DNA from: Acinetobacter parvus DSM 16617 = CIP 108168
Lineage (GTDB): Bacteria; Pseudomonadota; Gammaproteobacteria; Pseudomonadales; Moraxellaceae
NCBI RefSeq assembly: GCF_000368025.1
Contig: NZ_KB849212.1
Span: 486,752-550,751 of the forward strand
Length of the DNA stretch: 64,000 bases
Direction of reading: 5' to 3'
Each line of letters begins with the position of its first letter. Positions within the stretch are counted from its first letter, which is position 1. Position numbers and translations under genes: made by a program. Shown piece after piece: positions 7,818 through 15,949 of this stretch. The notes below the pieces were generated by a model. That model saw nothing but the letters and a program-made list of their open reading frames with translations. It was not told where the DNA came from and did no database searches.

Positions 7818-9287
7818 TTAATAAACATCCCGTTGATAACGCAGCTCATGCTTCAACTGTTCCACCAGCTCATCACCTAGAATTTCTTTTAGGACTTGAT
7901 CCACGCCACCAGCCATACCATTCAAGCTACCGCAAACATAAACTGCCGCACCTTGTTTGATCCATTGTTTTAAACGCGTAGACTGCTGTTTTAGAATATC
8001 CTGCACATAGATTTTTTCAGCCTGATCACGTGAGAACGCATAGTCAACATGCTGTAAAAAGCCATGCTGTTGCCAATACTGAATTTCCGCATGATATAAA
8101 TGGTCAAACTGCCGCTGTCTTTCCCCAAAGATCAGCCAGTTTTGCCCATAGCCCCATTGTTCCCGTTGCTTTAAATGCGCAACCAGACCTGCAATCCCTG
8201 TCCCATTGCCAATCAGGATTAAAGGTTGTGGATGATGTTGTAGACGAAAGCTTGGGTTATCGCGTATATAAGCCTGAATAGGCTGGTTGTGCTGCAAACC
8301 TGCCGTCAACCAGCCAGAACCCAGTCCAAGACCTGTTTCCGTCTGTTGTTGTCTCACCACCAGCTCAATCAAGCCATTTTCAGGTAAGCTGGCAATTGAA
8401 TACTCACGCTTGGGTAATCGATCAAAATGTTCTAGCCATGCGGCAAATGAATGATGTTCACGATTTGGCAATTGTCTTAAATTCAGTGTTTTTAATGCAT
8501 CTATATCATTAAAATCATCCTGCTGATGCGCAACCAGAAACTGTTGAATCTCAGTGGCACTATTTTCACACTGAATTTCCAGAATATCGCCTGATGACCA
8601 AACCAGTTCCTGCTCAGCAACCAACTGAATCTTATAAATTGGTTCGCCAGCACTACCCACATTTAGACACTGACGATGGGCAAACTTGAGTTCAATAGTT
8701 TCCCGTTCATTGTCCAGTGCTGTCAGCCTCATTGCCGTCAACTGTTCCAGAGCTGTTAGCCATTGTTCCAGATCACGGCTATTGAGCTGATCTACCAGAA
8801 CTGTGGAAAATAAAGGCTGGGCTTTTTGCTGTAAAAGCCATTGTTCAATGCTTTGCCCAAACTGGCAGAAGTTTGTATAGCGTTTATCACCTAACGCAAG
8901 GATTGCGAAAGACAAATGTGATAAATCTAAAGGCTGTGACAATATTTTATGCACAAAATGCTGGGCATCATCAGGTGCATCACCCTCACCATAGGTACTA
9001 ACCACCCACAAAATCCGTTGATACTGGATCAAGTCAGTGGCTGTCAGTTTTTGAATGTTCTTGAGCGTGACCTGCTGATGAATAAGCTGTAATTGCTCAG
9101 TGGTATGCTTTGCCCAGGATTCAGCATGACCTGACTGGCTGGCATAAACCACTAAATAGGCATGATCATCCTGAACCTCTGACTTATTGCCATTACGTTG
9201 CTGCCATAACAGCCATACGATGATAAAAATATGCAGACTCAATAATATTGCGAGTATCACAATAATTGTCATGACAGCTTGAGTCAT
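7818..9287 (-). CDS. Membrane-anchored flavodoxin/NADPH reductase (sulfite-reductase flavoprotein-like)
   Basis: A 489-aa diflavin reductase of the cytochrome P450 reductase/CysJ type. An N-terminal membrane helix (residues 5-28) anchors it. A flavodoxin domain follows (about 45-190, with VVYASQSGHAESW and STYGEGDAPDDAQHF as FMN-binding segments). Next come an FAD-binding domain (REYSIASLP near residue 296) and an NAD(P)-binding domain (LIGNGTGIAG near 358, YVCGSLNGMAGGVD near 450). It should pass electrons from cytosolic NADPH to a membrane partner. The PepSY gene ends ten bases upstream and is the obvious acceptor. CysJ itself lacks the membrane anchor and sits with cysI, so an assimilatory sulfite role is unlikely here. 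Confidence 0.85.
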   Translation of the reverse strand: MTQAVMTIIVILAILLSLHIFIIVWLLWQQRNGNKSEVQDDHAYLVVYASQSGHAESWAKHTTEQLQLIHQQVTLKNIQKLTATDLIQYQRILWVVSTYGEGDAPDDAQHFVHKILSQPLDLSHLSFAILALGDKRYTNFCQFGQSIEQWLLQQKAQPLFSTVLVDQLNSRDLEQWLTALEQLTAMRLTALDNERETIELKFAHRQCLNVGSAGEPIYKIQLVAEQELVWSSGDILEIQCENSATEIQQFLVAHQQDDFNDIDALKTLNLRQLPNREHHSFAAWLEHFDRLPKREYSIASLPENGLIELVVRQQQTETGLGLGSGWLTAGLQHNQPIQAYIRDNPSFRLQHHPQPLILIGNGTGIAGLVAHLKQREQWGYGQNWLIFGERQRQFDHLYHAEIQYWQQHGFLQHVDYAFSRDQAEKIYVQDILKQQSTRLKQWIKQGAAVYVCGSLNGMAGGVDQVLKEILGDELVEQLKHELRYQRDVY

Positions 9288-9296
9288 TGTTTCACC

Positions 9297-9887
9297 TTAG
9301 ATGGCAGACCAAATAAGCAGAATGATTGCGAATAAACTGCATGCGGTTAACAGTAAATGTGTGACCAAACGCGTTTTAATGGTCAGGAAAAGGATATAAC
9401 CTGCCAACGATAACAGGATGATGATGATGGCACTGACATCAATCAACCAGCTCCAGGCTGTACCTACATTTTTGCCACGGTGCAGATCATTGAGTAGGGA
9501 TACTGTGGTTGCAGGTTTTTGCGTGATCTCAACCTCACCTGTATCGAGCAACGCCCACACATCGGTTGAGCCTGCTGGACTTTCCAGACGAATCATTACC
9601 TCACCATCCAGTATCTCACTACTCTTATAGCGACCAACCAGCGAATGTTTTTCACGTACATAGTCAAGGATAGTTTGACTGGGGTTTTCCTGCTGTTGAA
9701 CGGTCTCAACAAAACTTTCAGGCAAGTCAAGCTTGACTGTCTGTTCCTGATTAGAGGTGCTAAACCATTCAGGATGGTTCAGTAACAACCCTGTGGCGGA
9801 GAAGAAAAGCAGGACAATAAAGGCAAAGGCAGAAAGCCAGCCATGCACATAACGTGCATGGCGGTAAAAATCACGGCGTTGATACAA
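9297..9887 (-). CDS. PepSY-domain membrane protein (PiuB-like, short form)
   Basis: A 196-aa inner-membrane protein: helix 1 at about 15-37, a periplasmic PepSY-type domain (about 40-145, including LNDLHRGKNVGTAWSWLIDVS just before the next helix), then two helices (about 149-170 and 175-195). His residues near the helix ends (HARYVHGW, LNHPEW, DLHRG) match the heme-ligand pattern proposed for PepSY/PiuB reductases. This suggests it carries electrons across the membrane. It is the middle gene of a minus-strand unit, 36 bases after the ApbE-DUF2271 gene and 9 bases before the flavoreductase. The name and electron-transfer role follow family knowledge, and the substrate is unknown. Confidence 0.8.
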   Translation of the reverse strand: MYQRRDFYRHARYVHGWLSAFAFIVLLFFSATGLLLNHPEWFSTSNQEQTVKLDLPESFVETVQQQENPSQTILDYVREKHSLVGRYKSSEILDGEVMIRLESPAGSTDVWALLDTGEVEITQKPATTVSLLNDLHRGKNVGTAWSWLIDVSAIIIILLSLAGYILFLTIKTRLVTHLLLTACSLFAIILLIWSAI

Positions 9888-9923
9888 GAGACAAGCCTCT
9901 CATGGATTCAGGAAGGAATTAAA

Positions 9924-11489
9924 TTAAGCACCACGTTGGAACTTTAATTTAACAATACCAATTTCTGCCTGCGCAGGAAGCGTTTGGGTGGCGGTTTTTG
10001 GTGCAACATCCAACTCAATGGTTTGATAAGAGTGGTCACCATGCTCACGTGAGGTTTCGATATGAATCAGATATTTACCCGCATTCACAGCCTTGCCCTG
10101 TTCATCCTTGCCATCCCAGGCCAATTTATATTGACCAGGTTGACGTGAGGGCTTCGCCACTGCATCCAGGTTCGGCATTTGACGGCCATAACGGCGCCAC
10201 CAAACATAGTTGGAGTTGATCCATTTTTCATCCTTACCCCAAACCGCAATGGTACGGACCAGTTTTTTATTGGCATCTGTCACCCATACCGATACATACG
10301 GCGCACGATAGTTGTCTACCGCAATTTTTGGAATATTGACTTCAATCTGTGCCTGATAGCCTTTTGGCCATGCGGTTGCCGCTCCACCTGCCGCAACATG
10401 GCGCATGATGGCTGGCTGATTGGCATCTAACAGTGTTGACCAGCCCGAACTTTGATACTGTATACCATCCGTGCTGACCAGTTGCGCCTCATATCCCACC
10501 AGTTGTTCAATCAACTGAATTCCCTCATGTGCAGGCATTGCAGTTAAAGCGGTTGCCAAGGCATCGGCATCAGCGGCGCATTGCCCCACAACCACACACT
10601 GTTCCACTGTTTGCACAGGCTGACCTGTCTGCGGGTTAAGTAGATGAGATTGTCCCGCAAGATCACGATAACCCTGACCACTAAATGCCACAGCCTGATC
10701 CTTAACATTGAGAACCTGTGCTGGTGCGGCATTATCAAAACGTTCATTTGGATTCTGGATACCAATTTTCCAGCCTGCCTGTTGTGGAGATTGTCCCCAA
10801 ACACGCATATCACCACCAATATCAATCAGGATACCCTGCAAATGTGGAACAGCCTGCTGCGCCGCAACCAAGGCACGGTCAATCACATAGCCTTTTGCAT
10901 AGGCATCTGGAGCCACCTTAATGGCTGGAGCCAGCGTAATTTGTTTGGTCTGTGGATTTAGCTCAATACTTTGTGTTTTTAGCTGTTGTAGTAGTGCTTC
11001 CTGCGTCTGGTCATCTAGCTTTTGCACCTGATTGCTGTTTTCCCACAGGCTGATCAGTTGACCTAAACGTGCGTCAAAGCCACCACAGGTTGCACTGCGC
11101 CATTGCTCACAGGCTGCAATCACATCATACAGCTCTGATGAAGCCGAAATCTTTTGTTCACGGTTCAGTTGGCTAATTTCACTGTCATCACGCCAAACCG
11201 ATAAAATCTGGTCAAGTCGGGCAATTTCAGTCTGGATTGCCTCTAAGGCCTTTTCCGCATCTTTCTGGTTTGCTGTGGTGACCACAACATCTAAAGAGGT
11301 TCCTAAAACATGGTCCTGATGAAAACGATAGCTTGGTAACTGAACAGGTGCTTCCAGCTTATTTATAGTTGTGGTTGTTTCGTCTGCTTGAACTGCCGTG
11401 ATTGGCGAGATAAATACAGCCAAGGCTGCCATCAACGGTGATAAACGGAAGATTATCTGAACTGGGCGAAAAAGTTGAGTTGATGACAT
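9924..11489 (-). CDS. ApbE-type FAD:protein FMN transferase fused to DUF2271
   Basis: A 521-aa exported protein. A signal peptide (cut after about residue 35, VQADE) is followed by an ApbE domain (about 45-350) with the family landmarks: AKGYVIDRA, IDIGGDMRVWG, HLLNPQTGQPV and the metal-site segment CAADADALATAL. A DUF2271 domain (about 380-510) follows, rich in Trp/Tyr (WVTDANKKL, YVWWRRYGRQMPN, HIETSREHGDH). ApbE enzymes attach FMN covalently to a Thr/Ser of periplasmic electron carriers. DUF2271 proteins usually travel separately beside PepSY genes, so the fusion is notable. No protein in this locus has an obvious ApbE acceptor motif. First gene of the three-gene minus-strand unit. Confidence 0.85.
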   Translation of the reverse strand: MSSTQLFRPVQIIFRLSPLMAALAVFISPITAVQADETTTTINKLEAPVQLPSYRFHQDHVLGTSLDVVVTTANQKDAEKALEAIQTEIARLDQILSVWRDDSEISQLNREQKISASSELYDVIAACEQWRSATCGGFDARLGQLISLWENSNQVQKLDDQTQEALLQQLKTQSIELNPQTKQITLAPAIKVAPDAYAKGYVIDRALVAAQQAVPHLQGILIDIGGDMRVWGQSPQQAGWKIGIQNPNERFDNAAPAQVLNVKDQAVAFSGQGYRDLAGQSHLLNPQTGQPVQTVEQCVVVGQCAADADALATALTAMPAHEGIQLIEQLVGYEAQLVSTDGIQYQSSGWSTLLDANQPAIMRHVAAGGAATAWPKGYQAQIEVNIPKIAVDNYRAPYVSVWVTDANKKLVRTIAVWGKDEKWINSNYVWWRRYGRQMPNLDAVAKPSRQPGQYKLAWDGKDEQGKAVNAGKYLIHIETSREHGDHSYQTIELDVAPKTATQTLPAQAEIGIVKLKFQRGA

Positions 11490-11736
11490 ACGCAGGGTTC
11501 CATTCTCTAGGATTTGCCTAAATCAACGTACTGGAAAGATTTATGGCAAATGACTAACTTTATCTGAATTCCTGTTCAGGTTCACTATTTAAGGCCATGC
11601 AAAGAAATAATGCTGATTTTTAAGTAAAATCAATAATTTCCTCACAGTTTTAAATAATCATAAACAGGCGAAATATTTTTAAGTCAGAATGCCTGAGCAG
11701 GCGGCGCAATGACTAAAAATTTATCGAAATAATATT

Positions 11737-11755
11737 GCAACTGATACTCGTTATC
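11737..11755. promoter_or_regulatory. Candidate Fur box upstream of the DUF4198 gene
   Basis: The 19 bases match 14 of 19 positions of the GATAATGATAATCATTATC consensus and contain a perfect TGATA-N5-TATCA core. The site is 56 bases before the DUF4198 start and in the divergent gap with the ApbE-DUF2271 unit, so one site could serve both directions. No equally good match was seen upstream of the receptor gene. Confidence 0.5.
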
Positions 11756-11810
11756 AAGTAAATTGTAGCAATTCTTTTGCATCTTGTTTAATTATTTAGG
11801 AATTCTTTCT

Positions 11811-12719
11811 ATGCGCCATTTGCTTAGTCTTGCCTTACTTACTGCCCTGCCGACCCTTGGCTTTGCCCATACCGCCAGCCCTTTTTTATTACCAGAAGTA
11901 TTTGACAGCAAATCTGACAATGTAAGTTTCCAAAGCGGAATTACTGTAGAAAAATTTTTCGTGGCAAGCCGTAACTTTAAAACTACTTACCAAGTCACAG
12001 CACCAGATGGCAAAACGGAAACCATTAACCCAGCAGCAGAGTTAAAAAAATTCAACATTGGTGAATTTAACCTGTCGACTGAAGGGACTTACCGTATTCG
12101 TACTCAGGATGCGGCAGGGATGCCAAGCAAATATGCCCTGATTGATGGCCGTTGGTTACGTGTTCGCGCACCCCGTCCTGCAAATATGAATGCAATGCCA
12201 CCACAGGCTGCCAACCCAGAGAAGCGGGACAATCCAGAACAAAAGGCACCTCAGCAGGCGCCAGCAAATCAGCCACCACGCTTCATTGCTGAAGACCAGA
12301 TTCCAGCCAATGCGAAAACGGCACAAACCATCAATACCTATATTGCTGAAAGTTTTGTGACCAAGGGCAAGCCTAGTCCTGTTCCAGCAGTGACCAATAA
12401 AGGTTTTGAGTTCAAGTTTCTAACCCATCCAAATGAGCTATATGCTGGCGAATCATTGAAAGCACAGGTTTTGCTTGATGGCAAACCAGTTCCAAACCTT
12501 GAGGTTGATGTATTTAAAGGTGCGGACAGCTATCAGCCAAATGCCAAACGCGAGCAGCCGCATGTAAAAACCAATGCAAAAGGTGAAGTTGAGGTTAAAT
12601 TCAATGAAGCAGGTATTTACTTAATCACGGCAACTTATCCAGAAGCTGGTAATGACAATACCAAGCCACCTGTTGCCCAAAGCTATACCTACAGCGTTAC
12701 TGTTGAAGTGACTGAATAA
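11811..12719 (+). CDS. Secreted DUF4198-family protein
   Basis: A 302-aa periplasmic protein with a clear signal peptide (MRHLLSLALLTALPTLGFAHT) that leaves an N-terminal His-containing mature end. Two beta-sandwich-like regions are joined by a Pro/Gln/Asn-rich linker (about 130-160). The C-terminal part (about 215-300, ELYAGESLKAQVLLDGKPVP ... TNAKGEVEVKFNEAGIYLIT) is the typical DUF4198/carboxypeptidase-regulatory-like fold. DUF4198 proteins frequently sit in metal-uptake loci, here beside the TonB receptor and PepSY genes, but their role is not established. The start is the ATG at 11811 with TTAGGA as ribosome site. A TTG in frame further upstream is unlikely. Confidence 0.8.
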   Translation: MRHLLSLALLTALPTLGFAHTASPFLLPEVFDSKSDNVSFQSGITVEKFFVASRNFKTTYQVTAPDGKTETINPAAELKKFNIGEFNLSTEGTYRIRTQDAAGMPSKYALIDGRWLRVRAPRPANMNAMPPQAANPEKRDNPEQKAPQQAPANQPPRFIAEDQIPANAKTAQTINTYIAESFVTKGKPSPVPAVTNKGFEFKFLTHPNELYAGESLKAQVLLDGKPVPNLEVDVFKGADSYQPNAKREQPHVKTNAKGEVEVKFNEAGIYLITATYPEAGNDNTKPPVAQSYTYSVTVEVTE

Positions 12720-12726
12720 CTAATTC

Positions 12727-12756
12727 AGGCACTTACATCTTGCTAAGTGCCTTTAA
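12727..12756 (+). terminator. Terminator after the DUF4198 gene
   Basis: AGGCACTTA pairs perfectly with TAAGTGCCT around a seven-base loop, followed by a short T-rich stretch, directly after the stop codon. Confidence 0.7.
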
Positions 12757-12811
12757 TTCTCCTGCCCCATTACAAGCAGTTCAGTTTTTCACTTTTATAT
12801 GCATGTCAATG

Positions 12812-13144
12812 TTAATGGGAGCTAGTTTTCGACAACAAATTCAGGACAAGAACGCCGCTCATAATCAATGCAATGCCAATAATTCCCCACACATCCAGTT
12901 TCTGGCCAAATACAATCCACGCTATTGTCGTCACCAGAACAATACCTACCCCTGACCAAATGGCATAGGCAATCCCAACAGGAATAGTTTTGAGTGTAAG
13001 TGACAGGCAATAAAATGCAATGATATAGCCCAGTACCACAACGACGGAGGCAATCGGTTTGCTAAAACCCTCACTACTTTTTAAAGCTGAGGTTGCAATG
13101 ACTTCCGCTATAATTGCAACACATAAAAATATCCAGTTTTTCAT
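12812..13144 (-). CDS. Small multidrug resistance (SMR) efflux protein, EmrE/Qac type
   Basis: A 110-aa proton-coupled exporter of lipophilic cations such as quaternary ammonium compounds. It has four membrane helices filling nearly the whole chain, the essential Glu14 in helix 1 (AEVIATSALKSS), GYIIAFYCLSL in helix 2 and the SMR signature PVGIAYAIWSGVGIV in helix 3. The C-terminal VLNLLSK matches the Qac branch (QacE/QacF) closely, and Acinetobacter AbeS belongs to the same family. It functions as an antiparallel dimer. The gene is alone, convergent with DUF4198. Length and conserved residues look complete. Confidence 0.9.
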   Translation of the reverse strand: MKNWIFLCVAIIAEVIATSALKSSEGFSKPIASVVVVLGYIIAFYCLSLTLKTIPVGIAYAIWSGVGIVLVTTIAWIVFGQKLDVWGIIGIALIMSGVLVLNLLSKTSSH

Positions 13145-13190
13145 CTAAATATATCCAAGCCGCCTACTAAAGCTTTAAATAAGCCAATAA

Positions 13191-13220
13191 AAAAACACCC
13201 TTTTGATTAAAGGGTGTTTT
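13191..13220. terminator. Terminator after mnmG
   Basis: AAACACCCTTT pairs with AAAGGGTGTTT around a five-base loop, with A- and T-runs at either side. It ends the minus-strand mnmG transcript 26 bases past its stop. Confidence 0.85.
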
Positions 13221-13245
13221 CAATATCAATATTATATCCCAAAAG

Positions 13246-15126
13246 TTAGGCTGACTTTTTCGCCATATTGTTTTTACGGATTGTAATCATCACCAACTGA
13301 ACCGCGGCAGGTGTTACGCCAGGAATACGACTGGCCTGTGCCAAAGTCTCTGGACGTACGGTTTTCAACTTCTGTGTGATTTCACGTGACAGACCTGAAA
13401 CAACGTCATAGTCAAAGTCAGCAGGAATTCGGGTTTCCTCAAGGCGCTTCATCTGTGCAACATCATCATGCTGACGGTTAATATAACCCTCATACTTCAC
13501 CGCAATCTCGATCTGTTCACCCACCTGCTCAGACACTTCCGAACCCGTTAACTCTGCAATTTGACTGAAATTGATATTTGGACGTTTCAACAAATCAATC
13601 GCACTACATTCCTTGCTCAGGTCAGCACCCGTCATTTCAACGAATTTTTTACCCATTGGATTATTTGGTGCAGCCCATAGATGCTGCAAACGGGAAGTTT
13701 CACGCTCAACCGCTTCCATTTTCTCGCTATAGGCAGCCCAACGTTCATCATCTACCAAACCAAGCTCACGGCCAATAGACGTTAAACGTTGATCGGCATT
13801 ATCCTCACGCAACATCAAACGATATTCAGCACGAGAGGTAAACATACGGTACGGTTCTTTAGTTCCCAACGTAATCAGGTCATCCACCAACACGCCCATA
13901 TAGGCTTGGTCACGTTTCGGTGTCCACTCTTCCTGTTCCCACGCACGGCGTGCAGCATTCAGACCAGCAAGCAGACCTTGTGCGCCTGCTTCCTCATATC
14001 CTGTTGTACCATTAATCTGACCAGCAAAATACAGGTTTTGAATGGCTTTAGTTTCAAGCGTGAACTTCAATGCCTGTGGATTGAAGTAGTCATATTCAAT
14101 CGCATAGCCAGGACGCAAAATGTGCGCATTTTCCATACCACGAATTGAACGAACCAAGTTGAACTGAACATCAAACGGCAATGAAGTCGAAATACCATTT
14201 GGATAAAGCTCATGGGTATCCAAACCTTCAGGTTCCAGAAATACCTGATGTGAGTCTTTATCAGCAAAACGGTGAATTTTATCTTCAATTGATGGACAAT
14301 AACGCGGGCCAACACCCTCAATCACACCTGTATACATCGGTGAACGGTCTAGACCACCACGAATAATATCATGAGTTTTTTCACTGGTATGCGTGATATA
14401 GCAATTCACCTGTTCAGGGTGCATCGACACATCACCCATAAATGACATCACTGGCGATGGGAAATCACCTGGTTGAGGTGTCATGACCGAAAAATCAACG
14501 CTACGAGCATCAATACGGGGCGGTGTCCCTGTTTTTAGGCGACCCACTGGAAGTTTAAGTTCACGTAGGCGATGTGCCAAAGCAATCGATGGAGGATCGC
14601 CCGCACGGCCACCACTTGAGTTTTGCAAACCAATATGGATCACGCCACCAAGGAAAGTTCCTGTTGTAAGCACTACCGTTTTGGTATCAAAACGGATACC
14701 CATCTGTGTCACGACACCTTTTACGCTATCTCCCTCAACAATCAGGTCATCCGCCGCTTGCTGGAAAATATCAAGGTTTGCCTGATTTTCCAGCGTATGA
14801 CGAATTGCAGCCTTATAACGGACACGGTCAGCCTGTGCACGTGTTGCACGTACAGCCGCACCCTTGCGCGAGTTAAGAATACGGAACTGAATACCACCTT
14901 TATCCGCCGCAAGCGCCATTGCGCCCCCAAGCGCATCAATCTCACGAACAAGATGTGATTTACCAATACCACCAATCGCTGGATTACAGCTCATCTGCCC
15001 CAAAGTTTCAATATTATGCGTCAACAATAAGGTTTGTCGTCCCATACGCGCCGCAGCCAGTGCCGCTTCCGTACCAGCGTGACCGCCACCAATCACGATA
15101 ACGTCGTAAACTTTAGGATAGTGCAT
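13246..15126 (-). CDS. mnmG: tRNA uridine-34 carboxymethylaminomethyl-modifying enzyme MnmG (GidA)
   Basis: With MnmE, this FAD enzyme builds the cmnm5 group on wobble uridine 34 of several tRNAs. At 626 aa it is full length. The FAD-binding Rossmann motif VIGGGHAGTEAALAAARMG is at about residues 12-30. LTHNIETLGQMSCNPAIGGI, the GidA signature TGTFLGGVIHIG and the late GQINGTTGYEEAGAQG segment with the family's conserved Gly-rich loop are all present. The C-terminal helical domain binding MnmE is intact. It is a single-gene unit with its own promoter and terminator. Confidence 0.97.
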   Translation of the reverse strand: MHYPKVYDVIVIGGGHAGTEAALAAARMGRQTLLLTHNIETLGQMSCNPAIGGIGKSHLVREIDALGGAMALAADKGGIQFRILNSRKGAAVRATRAQADRVRYKAAIRHTLENQANLDIFQQAADDLIVEGDSVKGVVTQMGIRFDTKTVVLTTGTFLGGVIHIGLQNSSGGRAGDPPSIALAHRLRELKLPVGRLKTGTPPRIDARSVDFSVMTPQPGDFPSPVMSFMGDVSMHPEQVNCYITHTSEKTHDIIRGGLDRSPMYTGVIEGVGPRYCPSIEDKIHRFADKDSHQVFLEPEGLDTHELYPNGISTSLPFDVQFNLVRSIRGMENAHILRPGYAIEYDYFNPQALKFTLETKAIQNLYFAGQINGTTGYEEAGAQGLLAGLNAARRAWEQEEWTPKRDQAYMGVLVDDLITLGTKEPYRMFTSRAEYRLMLREDNADQRLTSIGRELGLVDDERWAAYSEKMEAVERETSRLQHLWAAPNNPMGKKFVEMTGADLSKECSAIDLLKRPNINFSQIAELTGSEVSEQVGEQIEIAVKYEGYINRQHDDVAQMKRLEETRIPADFDYDVVSGLSREITQKLKTVRPETLAQASRIPGVTPAAVQLVMITIRKNNMAKKSA

Positions 15127-15159
15127 AGTGGTAAATGTGTATTCAAAAAATGACAGAGT

Positions 15160-15191
15160 ATTATACAGGATTTTTCATATTAAGTTGACAA
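15160..15191 (-). promoter_or_regulatory. Probable sigma-70 promoter of mnmG
   Basis: On the minus strand a perfect TATAAT (15160-15165) lies 33 bases before the mnmG ATG, with TTGTCA (15186-15191) as possible -35 at a long 20-base spacing. Just upstream, 15203-15223 holds a perfect inverted repeat (ATTCTTGC-N5-GCAAGAAT) without a T-run, which could be an operator. Confidence 0.45.
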
Positions 15192-15378
15192 AAACTGTCG
15201 ATATTCTTGCCGCTTGCAAGAATTAGATATCGCTGTTGAATACACAAAAAGAAACGTTATGTTGCATTTTCATCCCACTTTTAACACATCGCCCCATAAT
15301 TACTAACTTGATCACCACTGTTTTATTTGATGAATTTCTTATTCTAAAACATGCATAACAAATACTCAGGACAATGAT

Positions 15379-15756
15379 ATGAACACGAAGCTTATACTTT
15401 CATCACTGATTTGTGGTCTGTGTTTTACCGTTGCAGCCCAGGCAAATGCCAAAACCACTCAGGACCCACAAACACAGAAGTATCAACAGGTATGTAAAGG
15501 TAAAAAACAGGGTGATGCCGTTTCATTTGCCTATAAAGGTGTTATTTTCAACGGTGTTTGTGAAAATAATGATGCGGGCAAACTAGCTTTCCAGCCACCT
15601 GCTCCGCCAGCAGGCACAATGCCTGAAACCCAGAGCCGCATGTCGCAAACCCAGTCTGAGCCACGTCCTGTCAGTGCCCCTATGCCTGTGGATATTCCTC
15701 CAATGCAACCAGCGCCACCTGTTTCAGACTCAGATGTTGAACAGACTGCCCCTTAA
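15379..15756 (+). CDS. Secreted proline-rich protein, unknown
   Basis: A 125-aa protein with a signal peptide (MNTKLILSSLICGLCFTVAAQANA) and a short globular part with two Cys residues (VCKGKKQ and NGVCENN, about 32 and 54) that could pair. The tail is low-complexity and Pro/Gln/Met-rich (about 70-125) and disordered-looking. Its best guess is a periplasmic or surface protein. I recognise no family. A ribosome site is weak (CAGGAC, eight bases before the ATG). The gene stands alone with its own terminator. Confidence 0.65.
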   Translation: MNTKLILSSLICGLCFTVAAQANAKTTQDPQTQKYQQVCKGKKQGDAVSFAYKGVIFNGVCENNDAGKLAFQPPAPPAGTMPETQSRMSQTQSEPRPVSAPMPVDIPPMQPAPPVSDSDVEQTAP

Positions 15757-15769
15757 TTTAAAGCACTAG

Positions 15770-15803
15770 ATTAAAGGATACCCATTTCAGGTATCCTTTA
15801 ATG
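15770..15803 (+). terminator. Terminator after the proline-rich protein gene
   Basis: A 13-bp perfect stem ATTAAAGGATACC with its complement and a seven-base loop. The T-run is interrupted, so efficiency is uncertain. Confidence 0.6.
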
Positions 15804-15949
15804 AGCTAAAAATATAAAAAACACAATAAAACAAATAGAATTGGCCACAACATATTTGATCTTAAAATTGTAATCTGTTTATTTTATAATCCCTTTAACG
15901 GTTTTGAATCCATTACAATAACTGCAAATTCATTAATTTAGGTTTTCCT

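Noticed and set aside
13789..14148. 119-codon open frame antisense to mnmG
   Set aside because: Composition is unlike a protein (Cys/His/Thr-rich shadow), no ribosome site. mnmG is certain on the opposite strand.
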